Below, piece after piece: positions 9,791-21,718 of a DNA stretch of 64,000 bases. Under the pieces are notes generated by a model. It was given only the letters and a program-made list of their open reading frames with translations. It ran no database searches and was not told the origin of the DNA. Numbering within the stretch: position 1 is the first letter of the stretch; each line of letters starts with the position of its first letter. The stretch is from the NCBI GenBank assembly GCA_964023275.1, contig OZ029913.1, positions 47,061,976 through 47,125,975 on the forward strand. Direction: 5' to 3'. Source of the stretch: Norana najaformis (taxonomy: Eukaryota > Annelida > Clitellata > Crassiclitellata > Hormogastridae). Both the position numbers and the translations under genes were made by a program.

Positions 9791-10479
9791 AAATATATAG
9801 CCCCACTCACATTCTGAGATACGCATAATGGCTATTTCCAGAAAATGTTACTTTTTAATCCACATCTCTCTTCTGTTTGGGTCTAAAATCGGTTATTGGT
9901 AACCACATGGCACCATTGTTGCATTTCTGAGCGCTTCGGCCATAAGATTGGACTTTCCGGGAAACATCTTCCTGGTCAGATTTGCAATCTGAATAGAATC
10001 TCTAACTTTTTTGAATAAGACCAAATAAATTGCATTAAGACATTAAGACTAATGGTTCTGGAGTGTTTGCTTTAGTAAATTAGGTTTTGTTAGCTATATA
10101 ACAGATAAGCCTACTTTTTTTATGGTGGCTAATTTTTGTAAATATTTTAATTACTTTTCCATCTGTTTTGCTCACTAGATCGTCTAATATAAGAATAGCC
10201 TTTATGCACGATATAAGCCCCATCTGGTAAACATTCAGTCTGAAGAGGTAAACATCTACTGTTTGTGTTCTCAAACACCGCCATTTACAGCGTTTAACTG
10301 ATGCACCTAAGTTGTACATTGTCATGGCATTGTACTCTAAAGCAATATATTTTTTTAACCGAAGGTCACCAACCAGAGGATGTGGAAATTATTATTTTTG
10401 GTACCCGAGGTACTTATGATCCCTCAATAATTCAATAATTAGGGATTGCATTGTTCTGGAATGGCTAGTCTTCGGTGAT
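9791..10479. other. No gene seen
   Basis: AT-rich region between LINE remnants. An 81-residue minus-strand frame at 10080-10325 has no recognisable motif. The right part may be 3' untranslated sequence of RLE copy 1. Confidence 0.35.
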
Positions 10480-12057
10480 GTTGTGCTCGGCGTCAAAAGT
10501 GCTGTGAAAAGCGACTGCGTGAAACGCTCGATGGCAATAGATAAACGCTGGTAGAGAAAAGTGGCTTCCTGTTGTCCTCCGTAATCTGAGCAAGGCGACG
10601 ACCAAGGCTGTTAAGAAAAGCCAGGCCGTCTAGGTTTATTGGGCCAAGTCTCGAAGGCCAAGGGCACAAAGCTGTAAGCGGGTAAAATGCGGAATATTTT
10701 GCTATTTTTTTTTCTTTCGGCCGCAATCTTAGCGGCAGCCGCCACAGTCTGTGCAGCTCTGGGACGATAAGATTCTGCCAAGGTATCGATGACAGTGGCG
10801 TCCCAGGCCAGGCATTTTCCGCTTTCCCACGGGATTAGAGTGGCATCATCGGGCCGTTTTCCATCTGACCTGACAAGACCCGTTGGTTATTTTGTTGAGG
10901 GATAACCAGCCTTGATGAGGCCACGCCAAATGATATCATTTATAAAGGCGCGTCTTGCTGTCCGAACATGGCCCAGGTGACAAGAAAGGTTATGCGAGCC
11001 ATCAGGTGTGACCAAAGCACCGCAAGGTGATGGGGCACAAAGATCAAGCCCCAGGCCCAGGTCAGTTGCTATGCGGACGGCCTCATCAACAAGCCTCAGT
11101 CCACAGGCGCTGATGGGGAATGCCAAAAGCCAATCGCCTGAATGAGGTGAAGTAACAGCTCTTATTCTGGCTTGGTGGTACTCAGATGTTATAGAGGATG
11201 TTACCGCCATCAGGTCCTTTTGGACAAGGGGTCGGTCCCAAGCAGATTGTGAAAATGGGAGCTTTCTGGGACGATAACTCCCGATTCGGCTGAACGATCG
11301 TGGGGCACGTTACAGCGAGACAGGATAAAGGCCTGCAATGTCGAAGTGCCTGCGGCTGAGGCCAGGAAGGCGGGTAATGCCAGCGAGGACACGCGTCGAA
11401 TGCCAAGACCAACATCCCATATGGGCAGAGTGGCTTGAACCCAGTTGCTATCTGCAAGAGCGATGTTTAGAATGTTTGTGAAGCCGCTGCGCATTATCTA
11501 TTCTCACGGGATAAGGAGGAACTGGTCCATGCATGGAAAGCAGCGGAGAGTATGTAGAAGAGAAGATGAACTGAGGGAACTCCTGAGGAGGATTATAGCG
11601 CTGTGTTTAGACAAAGTGGTCAAGCAGAAGAGTCCGAGGGAAAGTTCTGAACAGCGTGTCTCCAAAGCTGCCTCGAGAGCTCAACCCGCGGAAAGTTGTC
11701 CCCCTAGTAGACAAATGTCATCCGGAAGTGTAACTTTAAAGGAGTCCAAGGGTGCCGGCAGGTAAGCCTCGTGGGTTTGTATAATTTCGCACTTTGAGAA
11801 GTTGAGCGTTAGGCCCAAGTGTCATGCTTCTCTGATGATTGTTTTGACATCAGAGGAGACTATGGAAGCGGTGTCACCTAAAGTCAGGTCGTCCAAGTAG
11901 CCTAAACGGAAAGAAGAGTGGAGATCAGGCTAAATAGGAGACAGAAAAGGAGAGGACCTAGAGGGTCTCCTAGTTGGAGACCAGAATGCGATAGAAAAGA
12001 AAATTCTCCATATTTAAGGCCTAATGGCTTGCTATATGCTAGGTGACAGTATAGGAA
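10480..12057 (-). pseudogene. RLE-type non-LTR retrotransposon, copy 1
   Basis: Minus-strand order: RT motif GLQLGDPLGPLLFCLLF (about 11970), YLDD catalytic box (11888-11899), SKCEII, thumb region (11494-11210, WDVGLGIRRVSSLALPAF), then a C-terminal zinc-knuckle and restriction-like endonuclease region (11210-10887: GDWLLAFP, a Cys-Cys-His-Cys set around CAPSPCGALV, FINDIIWRGL) and a tail (LGRRLAQI). A Cys/His knuckle followed by an RPDG..WDVTV-type motif is the mark of elements that use a restriction-like endonuclease (R2/R4-type) rather than an APE endonuclease. Stops are present, for example after TIIREA near 11810. The 5' end stops against an (ATT)n tract. Confidence 0.8.
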
Positions 12058-12409
<352 letters not shown>

Positions 12410-14010
12410 TCTGAATGCGGCATCACCACCGAGACCTTGATTCAGTACTATGGGGACATGTCAACTGATCTACAATATACCACTCCCCGTTTAAATCTAC
12501 AACGGTAGTTACAGTCAGTCTTTGATGTATTTATAATTTTCAAACTGCTCGATTCGGCTGGGCACACAGCCACAGAACTTGATGGGATACCCATGTGGTT
12601 TCTGAAAGCCTCTGCACCCATCCTGGCTAAACCCCTCACTTTTCTTCTTAACCTTAGATCCTATGTTCCACCCCAGTGAAAAATAGCGTCATCACCCTTG
12701 TTCCCAAGGTTTCGAACCCTACCTCATGTAGCGATTTCCACCCAGTATCTATAACATCAATTCTTTCTCGATTACTTTAAAAATTTAATTTTTCGAAGAT
12801 TCTTCTATCCTATTCTTACTCAACATTCTCTCAATAATGACTTCGTTGACCAGTATGCATTCCGACATACTGGTTCCACGTCTGCAGCTATTACTATCTG
12901 CCTGAACCGCTTGCTTCTTACCAATATGTTCATCTCGTATTCCTTGACTTCTCAAAGGCCTTTGATACAATAAGACATGCCTATGTGATAAACTTGTTGA
13001 TCTTGCTATTCCTGATCACATTTACAATTGGATAATTTCCTTTCTAACCAACCGACAACATTGTACCAAGTTCCACAACACTGTCTCTACCTTAGTTGGC
13101 ATAAATTCCAGTATTGTTCAGGGTTCGGGTTTGGGACGAGTGAACTTCCTAACTGCCATTCCAAGTTTAAGCCTTTAGCACCCAACAATAGGTTAATTAA
13201 ATACGCCGATGACAGTTACCTTCTTATACCATCCTGCAACAGATTGATGGTTCAGGCTGAACTGGACCAGGCTAACCTTTGGGCGGCTACTTGTAACTTA
13301 AAACTTAATCATAACAAGACATGTGAAATGATAATTCACCGGCCAAGAATGAGAAATCAGCAAATAATTTTTCCTAATGTGATTCCCGGTTTAACCAGGG
13401 TACCGGAGATGACAATTCTGGTGTTACCCTATCAACTGTGTTAAGTTTTAATTCTTATATTGATCGGATTCACAGTCAGGCGCGACAGTCTTCGTACGCC
13501 ATACGAATTCTTGTAGCACATGACCTCACTGGCCCTCGGCTCTACGATGTTGTCCGAGCTGTACGCCTCTCCCGTGTGGTGGGGCTATGCTGGGGCACAG
13601 GCTAGGGCTCGTTTCTAGGCTTTGATGTGGAGACATGTGCGTCTCCGCTATCTTCCTGGGGATTCCCCAACGTTCGAACTCATTACAATTACAAACTGGC
13701 GGGAAAGCAGCCTTCAGCTAGAAAGATTACAACCTGTGGCATAGCCAATGCTCGACTCTTGAACGCAATCTTGAACAGCCCAATCTTGAACAACAAAACC
13801 ATCAGCTACTCCCGCCAGTTAAAACCCTCAGTTATTCCCTGCGGCCCCACACCCATGACCGTATTATTCGTCCCTCTGATAATTTAACGCGTAGATATTT
13901 TATTAATTGGATGTTGTATGCATATTAAGTTTTCCTTGTTTTTAAATACTTGTAAACCGATGTGCGATTAGCTATTGGTTAATAAAGAATATACTTACTT
14001 ATTTACTTGG
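12410..14010 (+). pseudogene. LINE (same family as 46105-51415), 5'-truncated
   Basis: Directly after the ATT tract the plus strand reads SECGITTETLIQYYGDMSTD, matching the linker of the longer copy on the other strand at 50147-50240. RT follows in broken frames: 12840-13130 (VPQHCLYL-type region), then 13190-13420 with LIKYADDSYLLIPS (intact catalytic pair) and MIIHRPRMRNQQIIFP, then C-terminal pieces to about 13890. The 3' untranslated end finishes with AATAAAGAATATACTTACTT, which contains a polyadenylation-type AATAAA. Clade uncertain: an APE-type LINE of the Jockey/I-like group. Confidence 0.82.
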
Positions 14011-14029
14011 CTTTTAAGAGGGTAAGCTA

Positions 14030-14080
14030 TTGCAAGAGCAAAACTGGCTGGAAAGCAGCCTTCAGCTAGAGAGATTGACG
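14030..14080 (+). repeat. Short duplicate of upstream LINE segment
   Basis: The sequence GGAAAGCAGCCTTCAGCTAG occurs at about 13702 within the LINE and again at about 14050, just past its 3' end, with similar flanks. It is a local duplication of unclear origin. Confidence 0.6.
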
Positions 14081-14099
14081 ATCGATGTCATAATTGGAC

Positions 14100-15560
14100 C
14101 CGAAGCACTAAAGGCGGTAGGAATATGATCTAACGCACATTGTTTATAAGAAAAAAAATGAGATTACAAATCATAAACAGAGTTCCTGATTGAAGTAGAC
14201 TGAGAACCAATGGAGGAGATTTAGGGTATGATAGGCCATCGGAGTAAGGAACGTTGGAAAACTCAAGTCTCCTTAAGGTTTCGTCAGAAAATCATCGTAC
14301 TGTAGGAACCTGTCAGCAAGTCAAGTGTGGTTAACAGCTAGATAGTAAATTTCATTTTCGCGGCGTAAGATCTTGTTCACCACCTGCAATAATAACCTTG
14401 CAAGCAAACTTCCAGAGGCCAGACGAGACAAGCAGGTAGATTTTGCAGCTCAGAGACAAGTTTAAGGACATGACGACACCGGGACCTAAATTTGAGAAGA
14501 TGAGAAGCCAACACCTCTTAAGCTGGCTGCACAGCACCCTGGCAGAGGCAATGTCTCAGTTGTACCAGGGCTTGAAAGGTTGTGCGGCAACCTCTTTGAC
14601 TTAGCAAGAATGACCTTATCCTGAATTTTAGATAAGGTTGAATTCATTTGGTTGGAAAGCAAGTCCAGTAGCTGTTTATGCTGCAGAAGACCACATGGGG
14701 ATGCAAGGATGTCAGCTTTTAAGGTGGAAACGTTGAGCATTTGGCAAAGACTGTATCTGACGAAAGAGTAAGTGGAAGGCACCTCAAAGAGGTTTCTGAT
14801 GGAAAGAAACCGGGGCAGTAATAGCAGCATGGTCAGACAAATATGACTCAACAGGAGAGATATTTGTAACAACAGTGCAGCTGAGCCGGGTTATAAGGAG
14901 ATCAGGTGTGTCATGAGTTGAGAAGGATACGTGCTGCATCAGATCAAAGCCAAAGACGAGATCTACAAATTTTTGTGAAGCATAGTCCAGAATATCTGTG
15001 TACAATAAAGTCGCGCGTTTATAAAAGTTCAGAAGGAGAAGAAACCAGAAATTCAAGCAGTGATTGGAATACAGTGAAAGTTCCGAAGGTGAAAGAGAGG
15101 GTGGACTTTAAACATTAACAAAAGTGATGCGTTGAATTTCAGAGTTTAGGGTAGCAATAAGGCTGTCGAATGCCTTAAGGGTTGGAGTAGGTGAAGAGAA
15201 GCAAGCAAGTTTCAGATGAAAATTGTGCAGGAACTCCTCCGCGAAGTCTATCCAGCCGAGGTTTATTTAGGAGTGGAAGGCTGGGTCGACTGAACACAAT
15301 TATTTAACAGTGAACAGCAAAGAGGGATTTTATAATCAGAACTGTAACGAATAATGAGCAGAGTTCAGGCTAATTTAAATCTATAGGAAAGACAGCTTGT
15401 TGAGAAACAGATGGCTTGGCTGATAAGCATCAAATGGCTAAAACAAAAGTGTATAGCGAGTATAAAAGACAGAGCCTATAGTCTTGGCGAGAAAGTAAAT
15501 GCGTTCAGCTAATGGGCAGACTCGAAAGCCCAAAGCGATTAAAGAGGACCATGCCTATGT
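14100..15560 (-). pseudogene. L2/CR1-like LINE endonuclease region
   Basis: Minus strand 15056-14784 reads ILDYASQKFVDLVFGFDLMQ, THDTPDLLITR and YLSDHAAIT, which are the late endonuclease motifs (the SDH box is visible) of an L2/CR1-like LINE. Linker-like pieces follow at 14872-14352 (LHKQLLDLLSNQMNSTLSKI, then NLSSPG). Upstream, 15250-15130 appears to hold earlier endonuclease text in broken frames. No RT follows in place: the copy ends near 14100. Confidence 0.65.
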
Positions 15561-15980
15561 TAGTTGTGGACTTATGTTATAACTATGTTGCTAAAGATAA
15601 AGAGGAGCTCACTGCATGCAAGGGAATCGAAGAAAAATAAACAAGCCCGCGGGGTAAACGAGTGTGGAATAATAAAGGAGAAAGGAGGTTAGGCAAAATA
15701 GTTCGAAAAATATAGTTTGAATAGATCAGGAAGCAAAATGCAACTTTTACTGGAAGAAAAACTAGACCAACAATTACAATCTTTCAGTTTATAAATTTAA
15801 GCTAATTTTAAAACGTGTTTAATAGCAAGTTCGACAAGTAGAATTCAAAAACAAAACAACATGCACCCCAACTACCGGTTCATACGGTTCTTCATTACAT
15901 TAACACTAGCATTGCCAATGTCTGTATATTTGGTCACTTGTATAAAACTAATCATGACAACTACCATAACAATAACAGTA
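15561..15980. other. No gene seen
   Basis: AT-rich sequence, probably decayed LINE flank. No motif recognised. Confidence 0.35.
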
Positions 15981-16170
15981 GCAATAATCGTAATCGTGCA
16001 CTTATATAGCGCCTCATCAAAAAACCCAAGAGGTGCCTCTGACCAAACAGCACAAAAGCACGCGATAGGAAAATTAATTAGAAAAGTCATTCCGGCAAGA
16101 CAATCAGATGGAGCCCGTCCATTACGCGCCCTGAATCTGCCAACTGTGCGCCAAAGTATTCACAGTAGTG
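15981..16170 (-). mobile_element. LINE 3' end fragment
   Basis: In the minus sense this is a GGCGCTATATAAG box (16001-16013) followed by a tail of CGATTACGATTATTG. The adjoining bases to about 16170 resemble LINE 3' untranslated sequence. It is truncated, with no coding part. Confidence 0.6.
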
Positions 16171-16785
16171 ACCTTTAAACACGATAGCGATTCTACGATG
16201 TTTGAGTAGAGATTTCTTTAAAACTGACCTTTGCTTTGACTTCTATCTTCATTTGGAATGAAAACTTGGGTGGAATAGCAGACATTAATTGCAATGGCTG
16301 AGTGAAAGACTCGGTCAACAACAGAGGCACCTGCCTGGCGGTGCGGCCGAGCGCCAAGCGTCTACGAGGCGGTCGTCGTATCACCGATTCCAGTACGACT
16401 GTTGCTAATCAGTCACTAGAAATCGTTAGCAAAAGCCATCGACCGTTTGCGCCTTTTACTTGTATGCTCTTAAATAAGAAATAGCAGACACTATCGTATC
16501 GCTAGAACGTTCATAGCTGTTAGCTGTATAGTCTAGTTGTTTAATCGTTTGATAGCTTATTTTAATAGTTATTTTAATAGCTATCGTATCGCATCTAAAC
16601 TGATCTGATACCATTTGATCTGATTTGATCTGAACGCTTGTTACCGCCACAAGAGATCAAGCGATGGTCGTCCAAGAGCAAGGCCGCATTCCGAATCATA
16701 ATCCATTGGGCAAAACCAGTCGAGATCCAACACGTGACAGAAAAAAACTGCGGAGTCTAGTAAGAAAGCACAGCCATTTTTGTCG

Positions 16786-17115
16786 TCATTATCATCAATG
16801 TTTATATCAGCAATATTCATCATCATGAGCAGAAGCATCAATAATCATCATCATAATCAGCAGGAGCAGAATAGCATCCGTCATTCGTCGTCGTCGTCTT
16901 CATCATCACCATCTTCATCATCTCACAAGCAACATCAGCAGAACAGCATCATTCATAATCATCACCATCATCATTCAGTCATTTATTTTTCATCATCATT
17001 ATGCTTCATCATTCGTCATCATTATTACTGCCATCATTTGTTATCATATTTATTATTATAATTGTCCTCATTTTTATGCTGTTCATCATAATCATCGTCA
17101 ACATTCATTACAATC
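16786..17115. repeat. Degenerate (CAT)n/(CAG)n simple-sequence region
   Basis: Dense CAT, ATC, CGT and CAG trinucleotides with many interruptions. The plus-strand frame is a His/Ser run and not credible as a gene. Confidence 0.85.
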
Positions 17116-17222
17116 ATTATAACCGCCAGCAGCAGCAACCAAAGGCCTATTTCCTGGCGTCCTAAGCAGCTGCCGTAGATCTACTAATTAAAGGCGCCTG
17201 GCGACATGTGCTTAATGAGTCT

Positions 17223-17262
17223 GTCAACAACAGCAGCAGCAACAACAGCTGCTGCTGCTGAA
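17223..17262. repeat. CAG/CTG palindrome
   Basis: A run of CAACAGCAGCAG units is followed by CAGCTGCTGCTGCTG, so the two halves can pair as a hairpin. Confidence 0.8.
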
Positions 17263-17879
17263 GTAGCGGGATTCGATTCCTGATAAACTAATTGAAGCCG
17301 ACAACCGGCAAAGGAGCGAAAACGCCAAACGATTCTTATCAGCTGAGAGTCGTGTAAACAAAACCGACCTTTGGCATCAGTTGGCGCCTTTCGTTACTTC
17401 ACGTCAAGATTGACACTAAACACAGGCCCAAAGACTTGTGTGGCTATTTATCATTATTTATTGTTATTAAACTGGAGATAACAGAGAAAATATATTCCTC
17501 TATCAAGGCTTATTCATTGCCATCTAGTGCTTTAATGCAGTTGCTTTCAACGGCACCTTTACACCAAGCACAACATCAACAAATATTAGCAATTCCAGAA
17601 GAATGCAGTCAATAATTTTTTTGTAATTCTAAAGGATCACATGTAGTCTACTTTGGGTGAAAAAATAATATTGTTTCTCGCTTTAGGTATGATCCACCAG
17701 GACTTAAAAGAGCTTCGGAGAAATTACAGTGTCTAAATCGGCTAAACTTCGTCAATTTCTGGGTGACAATGCTACGGAAAAGCGACAGCATTAAAGCGCT
17801 GGGTTGTAACTGATAAGCGCTGGAAGATGTTTTGCTCCTTTTGAGCCTCCAAATATTAGCGTTAGAGAGCGCACAAGCT

Positions 17880-18040
17880 CCGCGATTATATATTACAGTT
17901 CAAGAAACTTTTTCTGTCCGTCTCAAGACGTTCCTATTTAGAGACCGTTAGGTAGCTGTGCTGCAGCGCCTTCGTGAGTTACTTAAAAGGCGCTTTACAA
18001 ATTTAGTGATACATGCATACATAGATAAGCCCGGCGTTGT
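17880..18040 (+). mobile_element. L2-like LINE 3' end fragment
   Basis: The plus strand reads FKKLFLSVSRRSYLETVR, a diverged L2-like C-terminus, followed by the box AAAAGGCGCTTTACAAA (about 17985-18001) and a short TACATGCATACATAG tail. The next LINE, on the other strand, begins about 35 bp away, so the two are tail to tail. Confidence 0.7.
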
Positions 18041-18075
18041 TAATAGGGCCCACAGTTTCAAAGGCCAGCTTAATA

Positions 18076-19765
18076 AAATTGTAATCGTAATCGTAATCTC
18101 GAGATTTCTATAGCGCCCAACGAAAGCCCAGACGCGGGAACCAGCTTATTCACAGACAGTCGAATCAGAATTGATAGGCAGAAAAGGTTCTGTTCCAGGT
18201 CAAGACATGAGTCAGGTAGGCAGAAAGTCAAACGGCTACGGTGGATGGTGTTTCGAATTGGAGCGGAAAGAGAGATAAGGAGAATAGGAAGAATAAGAAT
18301 AAGATTTTTGGAAGAGTAATATTTTCAGTTTTGAGTGAAAAACCAACCCATAAACTGTAAGAGGTGAAGTGTTGGTGAATTCGTATGATGGGTCAGATAA
18401 TTGTCATATTTCTGGCGGGAGTTTATTTATGACTGTGAAGCGATTGCCAAATTTTAAGGAAGAGATGATGGGGCGAAGAACTGTTATGACGGAAGAGGAT
18501 CGGGTTGAACGGAGTGATTGGACTGTAAATAACTGACGAAAATAAGAGGGTTGAGAAGATTTAATTGTTACAGGTAAACTTTATGCGTTCAGGTATTTTA
18601 AGCCAGTGGAAGTGATTTGACAAAGGAGTGATGTGATAGCGTTTGGGAGTTTTGCTGACAGCACAAGCAAGAGCATTCTGGATAGCTTGAAGACGGTGTA
18701 TTCGAGTGGTATTTATATTGAGAAAGGGTGAATTGCAGCAGTCTAGTTTTGCATGGATTATGGACGTGGCGATGGTAGATGCAGTTTTGAAGTCAAGCAT
18801 AGGGCGAATTATGGATGTGGCGATGATAGCGGGAAAGATGGGTGATATGATAGGAAAAGGTGAGGTTTTGGTCAAATATTATACCTAAATTGCGGACAGG
18901 AGAGTTAGTATTAAAGGTGTGGGTGGAGGCAGAGTCCAGACTGAGGAAAATAAAAGGGTCAGCAATTTCTTGAATTGGTCGTGTAGGCCAATAAGTACGA
19001 ATTTTAGATGGGTTCAGGTGCAAGAGATTAGATGTCATCCAGGAGAAGATTTGTTTAACCACATGAAGAAGATGATCTACAGACTCGTTGAAACAATTCG
19101 GAAAGAGATGAATAACTGGGTGTCATAGCATACAGGTGATGGTCAACTGATGATGCTTCATTGAGTGAAGTGAGTGGTGTAATGTAGAGAATAAACATAA
19201 GAGGTCCAAGAGCGGAGTCTTGCGGAACTCCGCAAGTGAGAGGTCATGAGTGGCAAGTTTTAACGGAGAAAGAGCGGAAGAAGAGATAAGAATGTATCCA
19301 GAGAAGAGCAGTGTCAATAAAACCAAACCAGGCCAAACCAGTTTGAAACTCGGTGGAGTAAGATATTGTGATATATGGTGTCGAAGGCTGCAGAGATATC
19401 AAGAAGACAGAGACAAGAAACCTGTTGATGAGAAATGGCAGAAACAAGCTTGTTGTAGAGAGATGTCAGCCGAGTTTCAGTTGAGTGGTGTTTAGTAAAA
19501 CCACGCCTGTCTGGGTTAAGGAGTGAGTTGGAAACGGTGGGTATAGGATCTTGTTCACAATATTTGTTAGGAAACGATTTTAACAGATGTAGTATTTCAG
19601 TCTCTGTTGTGGGTTGAAAGACAGATAGTGAAGATCAAGAGAAGGAAGGTGGGCAGTCGTGAGTGAGAAAGGAAGCATCAGCATGTGCATAATCGGTAGT
19701 TTTGGAAAGGAAAGATTGTAGAAAAAGACGGATTATTCTGCTGCTACGTGTTACAAGTAACATTT
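18076..19765 (-). pseudogene. L2-like LINE with (GATTAC)n tail, broken
   Basis: The minus strand runs from about 19765 (KTTDYAHADASFLTHDCP) through RT blocks in changing frames: 19447-19244 (LLDISAAFD-like region and FGLAWFGFID), 19062-18793 (LLHLNPSKIRTYWP; SVRNLG-like), 18875-18561 (PMLDFKTAS; HRLQAIQNALA; HFHWLKIPERI). It ends with a box over 18101-18118 and tandem GATTAC units at 18076-18100. Many frameshifts make it older than its sibling at 20316-21232. Confidence 0.82.
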
Positions 19766-19769
19766 TCTG

Positions 19770-20021
19770 TTCTAGGTTGAATGCAAAATCATGTAGCATA
19801 TCTTTGACTATCCGTCATGGACTATCTTTGCATAAGAATCTGTTGCGTTTTTGGCTGGTGATATTGACATAAATTCTGGACCAGTTATACTTTAGAATCT
19901 TGATATTGGTCAGTTAACTCTTTGTTCTCTTTGAAGTAAAGCTACAGCTCTACATAATGTTCGTTGTGAAAATTCCTTACATATTCTTACCCTTGATGAA
20001 CTTGGCTTAAACATAGTGATA
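19770..20021. other. No gene seen
   Basis: AT-rich spacer between a LINE and the LTR element. Nothing recognised. Confidence 0.4.
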
Positions 20022-20025
20022 CATC

Positions 20026-21533
20026 TGTCACAAAACTGTGACTGCTACGCCTCGGTGTCGTCACCTGGCGAGTCATTATTTATTACCTGTGCAACGAACG
20101 TTCTTCACACCTTTTAATGCGTTGCCAGTGGCGCTTTTTATACCCAAGGAATGACTAAGGCGGGATCGTCTTCTTAAACAATGACTTATGTGTGTGATTT
20201 TATCTTCCACGGTCGTCGACTGGGTCTGCCGTCTCCGCCTGGAGCACGGTCTTCGCCTGAGTCGCCGTCTCCTCTTGCAGCACGGTCTTCGCCAGGGTCG
20301 CCGTCCTCGCCTGAGTAATCGTAATCGTAATCGTAATCTCGAGATTTCTACAGCGCTCAACGAAAGCTAAGTCGCGGGAACCAGCTTATTCACAGGCGCT
20401 CAGTCAAAACAAAATCGATAGGCAAAAGGGTCAAGATCCAGGAGTCAGGCACTCAGACAGTCGGACGGCTACGGTGGATGCTGTTTGAAATTGAAGCGAG
20501 AAAAGAGATAAGAGGAAGAGGAAGAATCAGGATAAGATTTTTGGAAAAGAAGTGTTTTCAGTCTTGAGTGAAAGACCTGCGCAGAAACTGAAAGAGGTGA
20601 AGTGTTGGTGAGTTCGTATGATGGACCAGACAACTGTCGCAATTCTGGCGGGAGTTTATTCCAAAGGGGTGGGGCAGCTATGGCTATCGAGCGATTTCCA
20701 AATTTTAAGGATGAGGTGACGGGAGGGCGAAGAAGTGTTAGGACAGATGAGGAGCGGGTTGAACGGAGTGGTTGGATAGTAAATAATTGACGAAGATAGG
20801 AGGGTTGGGAGGATTGAAGTGTGTTGTAGGTGAGGGATAAGACCTTGTACTCTATTCGTTCTGGTATTTTAAGCCAGTGCAGTGATTTGAGAACAGGGGT
20901 GATGTGATGGTGTTTGGGGGTTTTGGTGACAGCACGTGCGAGAGCATTCTGGATAGCTTGTAGGCGATGTATCTGGGTTGTGTCAATATTGAGGAAAAGT
21001 GAATTGCAGTAGTCAAGTTTTGCATGGACTATGGATGTGGCAATGATAGATGCGGTTTTGAAGTCAAGCATAGGACGGATTCTGCGAAGGTCGCGGATAT
21101 GCATAAAGCAAGAGCGGGAAAGATGGGTGATATGATCAGAAAAAGTAAGGTTCTGGTCGAAAATAACACCTAAATTACGGACAGAAGAGTTAGTATTAAA
21201 GGTGTGGGTGGAGGCAGAGTCCAGGCTGAGGGAGTCGACGGTCTGCGCCTCGTTCACCGTCTCCGCTGCTGCATTCGACGGTCTGTGCCTCGCCGTCTTC
21301 GCCTCGGTCACCGACTCCGCCTTGACGCTATCATCGACGGTCTGCGCTTCGCCGTCTTCACCTGAGTCAACGGTCTGGGCCTCGCCGTCTCCGCCTGCAG
21401 CATGGTCTTCGACGTCTAGGCCTCGAGAGCCTTCTTTAACTGTACGCCATCCTCGACGTCAGCCTTTGTAAGTCCTGGGTCACACAGGCCAGGCCGAACC
21501 CACCCACCCCGTCGAACGAACAACTTTGCGACA
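20026..21533 (+). repeat. 5' LTR of TRIM-like element, split by a LINE
   Basis: The left part (20026-20315) and right part (about 21233-21533) together correspond to the intact second LTR, separated by a minus-strand LINE fragment. The LTR holds a run of 36-37 bp GC-rich units. A TTTTTATACC TATA-like stretch lies at about 20136. Confidence 0.88.
20316..21232 (-). pseudogene. 5'-truncated L2-like LINE inside the LTR
   Basis: The minus strand keeps an open frame of about 255 LINE residues: LDSASTHTFNTN, VRNLGVIFDQNLTFSDHI, KLDYCNSLFLNID, HWLKIPERIEYKVLSL, PPLWNKLPPELRQ and FHSRLKTLLFQKSYP. This is the RT C-terminal third of the same family as 18076-19765. The end has the GCGCTGTAGAAATC box and tandem GATTAC units at 20316-20340. 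The frame is intact, so the insertion is young. The first about 24 residues of the open frame are minisatellite, not LINE. Only 3-4 bases (GAG or TGAG) could be a duplicated target. Confidence 0.88.
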
Positions 21534-21555
21534 TTTCGCCCAATGTGGGGCTCGA
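21534..21555 (+). other. Primer-binding site (tRNA-Lys type)
   Basis: Directly after the 5' LTR. By eye 19 of 22 bases match the complement of the 3' end of animal tRNA-Lys(CUU) including CCA; the core is CGCCCAATGTGGGGCTCGA. Mismatches are the second, third and eleventh bases. Confidence 0.75.
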
Positions 21556-21704
21556 GGAGAGGCAGGAGCAGCTCGAGAAGCCTTCTCGTTAGTACGAAAC
21601 GAAAGCAGGACGATCCGCTGCATCTCGGAGATGCCGCTTCAGGACCGAAAACTCATATTCAGAAACCAAGATCCAGCAGTTATAAACACTGCTGAGTTCA
21701 CCCC

Positions 21705-21718
21705 CGGCGGCGGGAGGA
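21705..21718 (+). other. Polypurine tract
   Basis: GGCGGCGGGAGGA lies immediately before the second LTR, the expected place for plus-strand priming. Confidence 0.75.

Larger units (their letters stand above)
16200..17880. other. No gene seen; simple-sequence rich
   Basis: Holds an imperfect TGATCTGAT-rich patch (about 16590-16635), a long degenerate CAT/ATC tract (listed separately) and a CAG-CTG palindrome near 17223-17262. Frames here are translations of simple sequence. Confidence 0.5.

Noticed and set aside
16780-17061. Ser/His-rich 93-residue plus-strand frame
   Set aside because: Translation of a degenerate CAT/CGT simple-sequence tract with no other support.
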